Assembly: GCA_020881195.1 (NCBI GenBank)
Contig: JAJIYL010000025.1
Location: 1 to 33,840, forward strand
Length of the DNA: 33,840 nt
DNA from: Rickettsia endosymbiont of Pseudomimeciton antennatum
Lineage (GTDB): Bacteria > Pseudomonadota > Alphaproteobacteria > Rickettsiales > Rickettsiaceae
Direction of reading: 5' to 3'
In this document: positions 10,318-22,134 of the stretch, piece after piece
Position numbering within the stretch: the first letter of the stretch is position 1
How the letters are laid out: each line of letters opens with the position of its first letter
The notes under the pieces: model-generated
What the model was told of the DNA's origin: nothing
Database searches by the model: none
Seen by the model: only the letters and a program-made list of their open reading frames with translations
Made by a program: the position numbers and the translations under genes

Positions 10318-11339
10318 GTGGAAATAACTCAAAAGACAATATACTCAAATGATTTGAAGAATTGGAACGTAAAACAAGGGGTGAGCGAGCGGAGCGTACA
10401 TGAAGTACGTGAGCACGCGAATGCCCCGAAGTTTTGCGGGGTCAATTCTTCAAAGCAGAAGAGTATATCTCTATCTATAATCGGTAAACCAAATGCTGGT
10501 AAATCATCATTATTAAACAAACTTATTGGTCAAAAAATATCGATAGTTACTCCTAAAGTTCAAACTACCCGCTCTATTATAACCGGAATAGTTACTATAA
10601 AAGATACGCAGCTAATAATATTAGATACACCAGGTATATTTGAACCAAAGAAACAGCTGGAGAAAGCAATGGTACGGTGTGCATGGTCAAGTTTACATGG
10701 TGTAGACCTAGTTTTATTGATAATAGACAGTACAAAACCTATTGATCAGTTTACTTTACAAATACTCAAAAAGTTGCAAACTCTTAAAATAAATTTAATA
10801 TTCTTATTAAACAAAATTGATAGCCCTTCTGAATATCTAGAAGAAATAGAAAATACTCTGAGATATCAGTTCATAGATAATTATATATTGAGAATATCCG
10901 TTTTGTCCGGTGAAAATATCAACAAATTACTCAATTATATCCAAAGCCAAGCCAAACAATCGCCTTGGCTATATGAAGAGGATGATGTTACTAATCTGCC
11001 TATGCGGTTTTTAGCAGCTGAGATAACTAGGGAGCAATTATTCTTGAATCTTCACCAGGAATTACCTTATAATTTAACCGTCCAAACTGAAATGTGGCAG
11101 GAGAATAATGATAAATCCATCAAAATTCATCAGGTAATAGTTGTTTCAAGGGATTCTTATAAGACTATTATTTTAGGAAAAAATGGTTGTAAAATTAAAG
11201 AAATAGGCTCTAAGGCAAGAATAGAAATGCAGATAGCCTTTGATTGTAAAATTCATCTTTTTCTTTTTGTAAAAGTACGTGAACTCTGGCAAAATGATCC
11301 AAACTCATACAACCATATGCGACTGCAACAAGTTCAAAT

Positions 11340-11343
<4 letters not shown>
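10318..11343 (+). CDS. era: GTPase Era with an in-frame palindromic repeat insertion near the N-terminus
   Basis: G1 '[17 protein letters not shown]', G3 'LDTPGIF', G4 'LLNKID', C-terminal KH '[22 protein letters not shown]'; ~42 aa foreign segment before the P-loop. Confidence 0.93.
10340..10467. repeat. RPE-like palindromic element (family A) inside era
   Basis: Inverted termini 'atactcaaatgatttgaagaattgg' / 'tcaattcttcaaagcagaagagtat'; same core as copies at 1-94 and 32350-32478. Confidence 0.9.
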
Positions 11344-14271
<2,928 letters not shown>

Positions 14272-14299
14272 TTAGTTGTTTAAATTGATTTACAAGGTT

Positions 14300-14500
14300 T
14301 TTTGGATTGCTTCGGAGGCTTACGCCTCCTCGCTAATAGCGGTTTTAGCTTCCAATGTCATTGCGAGACCACGCAAGTAGGTCGAAGCAATCTATTTCTA
14401 ATTACTTTCCTGGATTGCCGTGTCGCCACTAAAGTGTCTCTGAGCCATGACGTTTTGTGATTTAACTTTTTTCCGTGAACGCTCACGATTTTTGGACAGA
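14300..14500. repeat. Mosaic dispersed repeat region (family M)
   Basis: 'ttggattgcttcggagg', 'gtcattgcgagaccacgcaagtaggtcgaagcaatctat', 'taacttttttccgtgaacgctcacg'. Confidence 0.78.
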
Positions 14501-14519
14501 GCCATAGCTTCCTTCGAGA

Positions 14520-16160
14520 TTAATTTGCTGTTGCCTTCCTTATCAAGCAACTAACATTATTATTTTGCTCATCAGAGATTTCCAATGCTGTTCTATAATG
14601 ATAATCAGTAGCCTTAATATTTATCCCACGCATAATCAAAAATTTTGCCATATAATAATTGCCAGTTTCTGCAGCTTCATGCAAAAGAGTGTAATTATCA
14701 TCCCCCCTTTTTTGAATGATTGAATAATTATCCAAAAAAGCCCTAAGAGTGAATAAATTATTTTTTCTAACCGCCTCAAACGCTCTATCTGTTGCATCAT
14801 TTACTATACTATTAGTAATATGCACGTCTCTATTATAATTATCAATAAACCTATTTATTATCTTTCTTTGATTCTCTCTATGCTCACTATCATAAATTCT
14901 CTTAAATATTTGAATAAATGCATACATCGCCATTTGATTTAATCTTGCCTCTTCTGTAAGCTTTCCCAATACTATATCATCATCTGGCAAGAATAACATT
15001 TGTTTTTCATCTTCTATGAACAAAGCCATTTCCGGTGATATTTCTTTAATGGCACTAGCTACACTCTTAGTAACTGGAATAGCTTTATTCGGTTGTTTCT
15101 TATCTAGTTCTTTCTCTTCCTTGACTAAATTACTATCTTGCTTTGCGTCAATGTTACTAGACTCATCTGGCTGCTTATTCTTTTTTACAAAGACTGGTAC
15201 AGGCGTTTGAGTTTGCGGTGTCTCAATAACTGGAGAATCCTTTGTAAGAATCGGAGTAATATCAGGTTTAGTCATTTTAGGTTCAGTATTTTCCTTAGGT
15301 AATGCTGGTATGATAGGATCAGCTGCTTGTGGCTCAGTAAGCTTTTTTTCTTGCGAAGAAGGCACTATATCTAGATTAGGCGTAACCACTTCTTTATTAT
15401 CTTCACTACCTATTTGTGGCAACTCTACTCGACTTTTCTCTTTATCAGGCATAGTTACAGGCGGTACAATATTGGCAGTTGTTTCAGTTTCAGACTTATT
15501 ATCATCAGACAGCGAATTTGTCTGATCTCCAGCTATCTGGGGTTTAGGCAAAATAGGTGACTCAACAGGCTTAATGGGCACAGTATCTTGACTCTCTATA
15601 TTTTGATTTTCAGTTGATGGCAGGGTAGGAGAATTGTTGTTAATATTATTATTGTTTTTACTAGACTCATCTAGCTCAATTTTTTGAGGTGAAATTTTAT
15701 CTAATTGATCCGATTCTTTTTGGTTATTTTTCTTTTTATCATCTAGAGTATTGTCTAGAATTGGTAATTTATTATTTCCTAAATCAATGAAAGAATCTGT
15801 CTCCCCTTCTTCTTTACTAGCTTCATTACTGGTATCTTGTGGTGTAGATGCTGGTTTTATTGATTCTGGTACTTGATTATCCGTTTTCTTGGAGTGCATA
15901 AATTGTTGTATTTCTTTCATTAAAGAATCTGTCTCTTGTGAATCTTCTTTGTGTTTATTCACTTTATCATTTTCTAATTGTGGCAATGTTGGAGACGGCA
16001 GGGGTGGTGGATCAGAATAAGCTCTATCTATAAACAAAAAAATAGTTATTAGAAGGGTTACTAAGAATTTTCTGTAACTTAATCTAGCTAATAATTTTAG
16101 AATGACGAAACTCCTACTCTCGTTTCCAAGAGATATATTAAAGTACATTAAAATTCTCAC
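14520..16160 (-). CDS. Exported ankyrin-repeat protein, RARP-1-like
   Basis: N-terminal hydrophobic signal (KFLVTLLITIFLFIDRAYSD), long P/E/N/K-rich disordered middle, C-terminal ankyrin 'DNYTLLHEAAETGNYYMAKFLIMRGINIKATDYHYRTALEI'; clustered with popZ-like and tolC genes. Confidence 0.8.
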   Translation of the reverse strand: MRILMYFNISLGNESRSFVILKLLARLSYRKFLVTLLITIFLFIDRAYSDPPPLPSPTLPQLENDKVNKHKEDSQETDSLMKEIQQFMHSKKTDNQVPESIKPASTPQDTSNEASKEEGETDSFIDLGNNKLPILDNTLDDKKKNNQKESDQLDKISPQKIELDESSKNNNNINNNSPTLPSTENQNIESQDTVPIKPVESPILPKPQIAGDQTNSLSDDNKSETETTANIVPPVTMPDKEKSRVELPQIGSEDNKEVVTPNLDIVPSSQEKKLTEPQAADPIIPALPKENTEPKMTKPDITPILTKDSPVIETPQTQTPVPVFVKKNKQPDESSNIDAKQDSNLVKEEKELDKKQPNKAIPVTKSVASAIKEISPEMALFIEDEKQMLFLPDDDIVLGKLTEEARLNQMAMYAFIQIFKRIYDSEHRENQRKIINRFIDNYNRDVHITNSIVNDATDRAFEAVRKNNLFTLRAFLDNYSIIQKRGDDNYTLLHEAAETGNYYMAKFLIMRGINIKATDYHYRTALEISDEQNNNVSCLIRKATAN

Positions 16161-16222
16161 GTTATTTTATATTATTAGCTCACCTTACGCTAATTATAAC
16201 ATAATTTACTTCCTGCACTAAG

Positions 16223-16675
16223 TCATTTCTGATCATTTGCCAATAACTTTTGAATCTCTTTTTCTACTAATTGCTTTACTAATAAGGGTAAGTTTTTATC
16301 TAACCATTGGCTCAATTGTGGTCGTATCATCTCAACAACTAGCTCCTCTAACGTTTTACCCTTAGAGTTTGAAGCATTCATATTAATCTCTCGAGCTGTT
16401 TTTGAGAAATGTTGGAAAATCTTAGTAGTTTCTGCTGCAGATTTATCGGATATCAAGGATTCCTGCAATAATTCTTCTGCCAATTGACTATGTACATTAT
16501 CCTCTTCTAGCTTATCTTCTTCATACCAAGCTACTTCTCCACCTACTATATTAGTCAATTCTAATATATCATCATCATTAGATTGGGGTTCACTACGATT
16601 ATCAATCATCCCTTTAATTGATTTCAATATCTCTTCAATTGACATATCTTGGTTTTTTTTATGGTCTTTACTCAT
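16223..16675 (-). CDS. popZ: PopZ-like polar organizing protein (DUF2497)
   Basis: N-terminal 'SIEEILKSIKGMIDN' and C-terminal 'LEELVVEMIRPQLSQWLDKNLPLLVKQLVEKEIQKL' resemble PopZ conserved ends; acidic middle. Confidence 0.8.
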   Translation of the reverse strand: MSKDHKKNQDMSIEEILKSIKGMIDNRSEPQSNDDDILELTNIVGGEVAWYEEDKLEEDNVHSQLAEELLQESLISDKSAAETTKIFQHFSKTAREINMNASNSKGKTLEELVVEMIRPQLSQWLDKNLPLLVKQLVEKEIQKLLANDQK

Positions 16676-16677
16676 AA

Positions 16678-18090
16678 TTAAAAACCTATAATAAGTTTTT
16701 TCTTAAGTCCTTTAAACTCATCTTCAGGAGTAAAATATTTAACTTTTAATTTCAAGCTTTTTGCAGTCAATTCCCCTAGTAAAGATTTTATTTGGTAAGC
16801 CGCTAAAATAGAGTCTCTGTATGCATCAACTTTTGATATCTTAGCATTATATAATTTCTCTTCAGCAGTTAAAACTTCTAAGATTGTTTTGGAACCAACA
16901 ATTTCCTCCTGCATTATCCCATCATAAGCTATTTGAGCTGCTTCTACTCCTTGTGATGTGGCGATAATTTTAGATTTTGCTGCTTCAAATCCTTCCCAAC
17001 TACCAATAGCACTTGCTCGTATTTGCTTTATTGTGTCATCAAGTTGAATAGCTGCACTCCTAGTACTATTTTTAGCTTTTCTAATTTTTGAATATTCGCT
17101 ACCTCCATGAGAATAAATAGGTATGTTAACTGATAAAGTGGACGTAGTACTTCTGCTATTGATATTATTAGATATTGGAACCTCTGGGTTATGAATGGTT
17201 TTACCAGACTCAATTTTAAAATTTACCTTAGGCAGAAGTTCAGCCATTGCTGCTATTTGGGCAGCTTTATGGCTTCTAACACTATGTCTTGTACTGTCTA
17301 TGCTAGGATTAACATTTACTGCCTTCTCTATTAAAGCATCTAATGAATTAGGTAAGTTGTCCGGCATAGGAGGCATAGCAATATCATCTGCTTCTATACC
17401 AAAAACTCGAATGAAGGTTGCTTTTGTTGCTTGATAATTAGCATATACGTTTAATCTATTAGTCTCAGCCACTGCAAGACTTGCCTTGGCACTAGCTAAA
17501 TCTATTGATGTTGCTTCACCTAATTTTAGTTTTTCTTCAATGGTTGCTAATTGATGTTTGTTAGTTTTTAAACTAATTTCAGAAATCTCATATTTCTCTT
17601 TTGCATCATAACAATCGAGATAATTTTTTATTAAGCTTAAAATAACCTTCTGTTCTTCCGCATAATATTTAGCACGCGATGCTCTAAAAGCTGACTGAGC
17701 AGCTTTCAAATTTGCAACACTACTACCACCACTAAATATAGGCTGCTCTAATATTAAAGTGTTTTGTTGTGATTTTGTCTCTTTTTTAGGAGAATTAGGA
17801 TCATATTGACTATTCGGTTTACTCTTACTAATGTTAGAGTTAATATTATAAGATATATTAGGCATAAAACCTGAGAAAGCTGCAGAAAACTGTTCAATCT
17901 CACTTAAAAAATTCTGTCTAATGATTTGTAATTCACCATTATTATTATACGCACTAGATAAAGCATCAGGTAAGTCAACAGCAAAAATCGAATAGTTGAA
18001 CAAAATAATAATGACAAAATGTGTAAATTTATACATAGTTGATTTTCTAAATATGTTTATGTTAAAAAAATTTGCTAGCTTCTGCAACAA
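16678..18090 (-). CDS. tolC: TolC-family outer membrane efflux/secretion protein
   Basis: Signal peptide, paired OEP repeats ('LDCYDAKEKYEISEISLKTNKHQLATIEEKLKLGEATSIDLASAKASLAVAE'); likely start at MYKFTHF (~18036). Confidence 0.92.
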   Translation of the reverse strand: MLQKLANFFNINIFRKSTMYKFTHFVIIILFNYSIFAVDLPDALSSAYNNNGELQIIRQNFLSEIEQFSAAFSGFMPNISYNINSNISKSKPNSQYDPNSPKKETKSQQNTLILEQPIFSGGSSVANLKAAQSAFRASRAKYYAEEQKVILSLIKNYLDCYDAKEKYEISEISLKTNKHQLATIEEKLKLGEATSIDLASAKASLAVAETNRLNVYANYQATKATFIRVFGIEADDIAMPPMPDNLPNSLDALIEKAVNVNPSIDSTRHSVRSHKAAQIAAMAELLPKVNFKIESGKTIHNPEVPISNNINSRSTTSTLSVNIPIYSHGGSEYSKIRKAKNSTRSAAIQLDDTIKQIRASAIGSWEGFEAAKSKIIATSQGVEAAQIAYDGIMQEEIVGSKTILEVLTAEEKLYNAKISKVDAYRDSILAAYQIKSLLGELTAKSLKLKVKYFTPEDEFKGLKKKLIIGF

Positions 18091-18265
18091 GTTAAAGATA
18101 TCATTGTTCTAAAAATTGACCTATTGTGATAAAGCCAATATGTAACATATCAAAAACTAACCTTGAGAGCAACATAACAGTGTTAAACTATAATTTTTAT
18201 TTGTATCATCTTTAAAAACAGATGGTAAATTATCAATTCAAAAATTTAAATATAAATAATTTATT

Positions 18266-19525
18266 ATGCCTAATATATATTATCTCCTTGCAGAAAGTGC
18301 TTTACCTAGTATCTTATCAAACACTTCTATTGCTACTACTATAAAGCAGTTGAAATTTGATTCTATGAAAACGCTCAAAGCGTTTTCCAGTAACTTAAAG
18401 AGTGTAAAAAAAAGAGCTGGGTGTATATATGACATATTTATAGATTCAGATTCGAATGATCAACAACAAAATCGAGAAATAGCTGAATATTTCAAAGAAA
18501 CAGTCGGCAGCTCCTTAGACGAATTAGACGAATACCTTAACGAACAAGAACAAACAAAAGAGGAAATGTCGTTTTTTGAAAGTACTTTCATTGAACAAAT
18601 AATAAACATTCTTGAAAGTATTTTGCAATTTCAAAACAAATTAAATTCCTCGTATCCTGGAGCTTCAGAAAAGATCATTGATTTTTGCGGAAATCTATTA
18701 ATTGCTTTAATATCTATACAAATGCCAGTAGTCGGCTTAATCCTCAAAGGAAGTGGCTTGTTAGATTCGGTAAAATCTTTTCTCAGTACGGAAAATCTAA
18801 CAAAGACAATAGATAATTGGAAGGCAAAACTAGGAGTAGTTGAAGAAAAATTAGTAAAAATAGAAAAACATCCAGACCTTAAAGAAAAATACTGCAAAGC
18901 AAAACAAATTGCTGAAATAGCAGAAATAACAGGAGTTTCACCCGTAGCTGTAGCAGAATTAGGGTTGGATAGTGACTCTTTGAAAAAAATTAATAAATTG
19001 GTTGGACAAGATCTACAAGAAAAAGATTCTTTTAAAAAACTTATTGACTTATCTGAAGGAATCCCTTATACTAAGAAGAGTATAATTGAGGGTGTTGGTG
19101 TCCTACGTAATGGTGCGACTAAAATCCTTGGAGATATGCCAGATAAAGGGAAACATCTAAATAGTTTAATCGAACCAGAATTATGTGGTATAAAAGAAAA
19201 TCTTCTCTCTACCTTAAATCCTAATAAAACTGTCATTGAGAAATTAGACTGTTGCTATAAAGCAACAAAAAATATATTTACTATCACATCCCAAACCCAA
19301 GAAGCAGTCAAATTAACACCCAACAGAGAAAAAATCACCACAGCTTTTGTAGATTTAGTTAAGGGCAAAACAAAAAATATTATCCCTGGACAGTTCTTGC
19401 AAGATCTTACGTCATTAAATGCTACTTTAAAACCGCTATCCAAACTAGTACAAATTGGTAATGCTATGAAAGTAGCACTTGGCAATAGTAGCAACAAAGT
19501 CCAAGGTGTAGTACGAGAAAGGTGA
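18266..19525 (+). CDS. Hypothetical protein, 419 aa, predicted mostly helical, one hydrophobic segment
   Basis: Long ORF between intergenic regions; no family recognised by reading; hydrophobic 'NLLIALISIQMPVVGLILKGSGLL'. Confidence 0.75.
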   Translation: MPNIYYLLAESALPSILSNTSIATTIKQLKFDSMKTLKAFSSNLKSVKKRAGCIYDIFIDSDSNDQQQNREIAEYFKETVGSSLDELDEYLNEQEQTKEEMSFFESTFIEQIINILESILQFQNKLNSSYPGASEKIIDFCGNLLIALISIQMPVVGLILKGSGLLDSVKSFLSTENLTKTIDNWKAKLGVVEEKLVKIEKHPDLKEKYCKAKQIAEIAEITGVSPVAVAELGLDSDSLKKINKLVGQDLQEKDSFKKLIDLSEGIPYTKKSIIEGVGVLRNGATKILGDMPDKGKHLNSLIEPELCGIKENLLSTLNPNKTVIEKLDCCYKATKNIFTITSQTQEAVKLTPNREKITTAFVDLVKGKTKNIIPGQFLQDLTSLNATLKPLSKLVQIGNAMKVALGNSSNKVQGVVRER

Positions 19526-19659
19526 CAAGTGTTACTCTCGTGAAATTTACTATTACCCATAAACATTTAGTCAGCAGGGACACACCACAGCTGTCGAAAG
19601 TCAGAAGAGGAAGCGGTTTTAGAAATCATCATGGCAGTTTAAAAGTTACGGGAAAATAA

Positions 19660-19830
19660 CCGTGTCATTGTGAGGAGGCATGAGCCGACGAAGCAATTTT
19701 TGGTTACTTTTTGGATTGCTTCGTCGATCTAAGGTCTTCTCGCAATGACGGTTTTTCAATTATTGTTTTCTTAAGTTGACGCCTATGCACGTCGCTGTAA
19801 AGCAGTTCCTCGCTAATAGACGTTTGGCGA
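19660..19830. repeat. Mosaic dispersed repeat region (family M)
   Basis: 'gtcattgtgaggaggcatgagccgacgaagcaattt', 'ggattgcttcgtcg', 'cttctcgcaatgac', 'tcctcgctaatagacgt'. Confidence 0.8.
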
Positions 19831-19915
19831 GCAGATTTTCTATTCATCTAATATGAATTGACTATATTATATAGTCAATATACTATATAACTTAATAATA
19901 TAATTATAGGTCTAT

Positions 19916-20146
19916 ATGTCCAATAAAATAGCAATTAGCCAATTCAAAGCTCATTGTCTTGAAATTATTGATAAACTTCAGACTAATCAACAATCAATTA
20001 TTATTACCAAAAGAGATAAGCCAATAGCAAAAATAGTTCCTTTAGATAAAACAAAACTATCGTTATTTGGAATGTTAAAGGGAAAGGCTGAAATTAAAGG
20101 CGATATACTTGAACCAATTGATGAAAGGTGGGACCCTAACCTATGA
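19916..20146 (+). CDS. Phd/YefM-family antitoxin
   Basis: 'ISQFKAHCLEIIDKLQTNQQSIIITKRDKPIAKIVPL' typical Phd/YefM fold; ATGA overlap with toxin start. Confidence 0.88.
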   Translation: MSNKIAISQFKAHCLEIIDKLQTNQQSIIITKRDKPIAKIVPLDKTKLSLFGMLKGKAEIKGDILEPIDERWDPNL

Positions 20147-20208
20147 CTAATCTAATAATCGTACTGGATACCCATGTTTTATTAAACTGCCTACATAAGT
20201 CAATCTAG
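20143..20208 (+). pseudogene. Truncated PIN-domain (VapC-like) toxin remnant
   Basis: MTNLIIVLDTHVLLN-CLHKSI*: typical PIN start (LDTHVLLN) followed at once by family C repeat terminus sequence and a stop. Confidence 0.75.
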
Positions 20209-20211
20209 TTA
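20187..20211. repeat. Solo terminus of family C palindromic element
   Basis: 'ctgcctacataagtcaatctagttaatgat' parallels 'cttcctgcataagtcaatctagttggtgat' (reverse complement of the right end of 21910-22053). Confidence 0.7.
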
Positions 20212-21879
20212 ATGATGTTTTACTACCCAGCCTTACTTATTCCTTTGTTTATTCTGTCTCTCTATTTTAAATTTAGAAAGGCATTTTATATTGTTTCAAT
20301 AATTTATCCAATAGTTGTTAGTATATTGTTAATTAACAACCAAAATGAGGCAGTAATTAATCTATATAATAATAGTTTTATTATTAATTTTAGTCATGAA
20401 AATAAATTAGTAGCACTTGCTTTTATGGTTGTAACGTTGGTAACTAACTTATATGCCATTAGCCAAAACAGAAAATTTGAGGTACTTATAGGTAGTCTAT
20501 ATTCAGCTACTTCCTTGATCTGTTTATTTGCTGGGGATTTTATCTCGATGTTTGTTTCTCTAGAAATGATGATGATATGTGCTGCTTTGTTAATTTTTTA
20601 CGGCAATTATAAGAATAGTATTAAGGCTGCAAGACAGTATTTTCTTACACATCTTATCAGTGGTAGTCTTATCTTAATAGGGATTAGTTATATAATCACC
20701 AATAGTTCTAACACACAAATTATTTCTCTTACCCAGTTGATAGAAAACAGAGAGGCTTCTTTTATCTTTTATGTTCTAATACTTAGTGGTTGCTTAATTA
20801 ATGTAGCGAGCATACCTTTCTCCGGATGGCTTGTTAATTGTTATCCATTTGCCTCGACTTCAGGGATGATATATTTAACTAGCTTTACTAGTAAAATATC
20901 GATAATTATACTACTTAAATTATTTAGTGGCTTAGAAATACTTAAATTCTTTGGATTATTAATGATTATATATGGTGGGGTTTATGCTTGTATAGAAGAT
21001 AACATTAAAAGATTGGTATGTTATCTTACTGTTTCCCAGCTTGGATTTATGCTAATTGCTATTGGCACAAAATCTCAACAAGCAAATTTAGCAATTATAG
21101 TTTTTCTTTTTGTACATATATTGTACAAAACTTTATTTGGTCTATATGTTGCTATATTAATAGATAAAGGTAATATAGAGAATTGCTCTGAGATAAAAGG
21201 AATTTACTCATGGAGAAGCCCTTTATTGCTTGGTAGTTTAATAGTTAGTGTATTGTTCATTATAGCCTTACCGCCTCTTGCTAGTTTTGTTACCAAAATT
21301 GTTGTGACCAATGCTTTAGACCGGGATATTAATTATTATGCTATTTTCCTACTAAAGCTTATAACATGTGTAGCTCTATTTTCTACGGTTAAATACAAAT
21401 CTTTAATTAGTAAATTGCATCCTAATTTAAATATTATAAGCAGACTTAGCTTATTTGTCATGTTATCGTTTATATTGGTAACTAGCTTATTTTTAGAGCA
21501 AGGCTTGAAATTAGTATGGTCATCTTATCCTGTTGAAATAATTGAGACAAATTGGTTGGATTTAGTAAAACAATTAGTGATAATACTAATAGGTATATTG
21601 CTTAGCATGGTCTTTAGTAAAAAGATTTCTAGGCATTCGACTGCTAACATAAATTTAGATTTATTTCAGTTTGTTGAAAATAATTTTCGTCGTATTTATT
21701 CTAAATATCACTTAGTGGAGCAGGAGTTTAATGATAAACTAGGGGCGGAATACCCTATTTTAAAAAAGGTAGAAAAAAGTGCTTTACGTAAGATAAAATC
21801 TTTGCATAATCAGTCAACAGGTTTGTTAGTAGTAATTATATTATTAATTACTTTTACCCTATTACTAATTAGCAAATAA
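20212..21879 (+). CDS. NuoM/MrpD-like proton antiporter membrane subunit
   Basis: Proton_antipo_M-like: 'KAARQYFLTHLISGSLILIG', 'CEDNIKRLVCYLTVSQLGFMLIAIG'-type motif, 'LPPLASFVTKIVV'; many TM helices. Confidence 0.85.
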   Translation: MMFYYPALLIPLFILSLYFKFRKAFYIVSIIYPIVVSILLINNQNEAVINLYNNSFIINFSHENKLVALAFMVVTLVTNLYAISQNRKFEVLIGSLYSATSLICLFAGDFISMFVSLEMMMICAALLIFYGNYKNSIKAARQYFLTHLISGSLILIGISYIITNSSNTQIISLTQLIENREASFIFYVLILSGCLINVASIPFSGWLVNCYPFASTSGMIYLTSFTSKISIIILLKLFSGLEILKFFGLLMIIYGGVYACIEDNIKRLVCYLTVSQLGFMLIAIGTKSQQANLAIIVFLFVHILYKTLFGLYVAILIDKGNIENCSEIKGIYSWRSPLLLGSLIVSVLFIIALPPLASFVTKIVVTNALDRDINYYAIFLLKLITCVALFSTVKYKSLISKLHPNLNIISRLSLFVMLSFILVTSLFLEQGLKLVWSSYPVEIIETNWLDLVKQLVIILIGILLSMVFSKKISRHSTANINLDLFQFVENNFRRIYSKYHLVEQEFNDKLGAEYPILKKVEKSALRKIKSLHNQSTGLLVVIILLITFTLLLISK

Positions 21880-21909
21880 TTCTTGCGTCATTATCGGACT
21901 AGCTATACT

Positions 21910-22053
21910 AAACTTTCTGCATAAGTCAAAAATAGTTGAGGGATTTTTAGGAGAAACGAAGCCGAGCACCGCAGCGTACATAGACGTACGTGAGGAGCGG
22001 AGGCGAGTTTCGACGACAAAATCACCAACTAGATTGACTTATGCAGGAAGTTT
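21910..22053. repeat. RPE-like palindromic element (family C), intergenic
   Basis: Inverted termini 'aaactttctgcataagtcaa' / 'attgacttatgcaggaagttt'; nearly identical to the ligA insert. Confidence 0.92.
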
Positions 22054-22134
22054 ACTGAAAAAATAATGAAAACAGCTATTAGTGGAACATAAAAATCTGC
22101 TATATATATAAGTTATGAACTAAAGGAGGATAAA

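Noticed and set aside
10114-10332. 72-aa minus-strand ORF upstream of era
   Set aside because: Falls inside the mosaic repeat region and its translation is repeat-derived.
15016-15525. Plus-strand ORFs opposite the ankyrin protein gene
   Set aside because: Low-complexity shadow of the P/E-rich coding region on the other strand.
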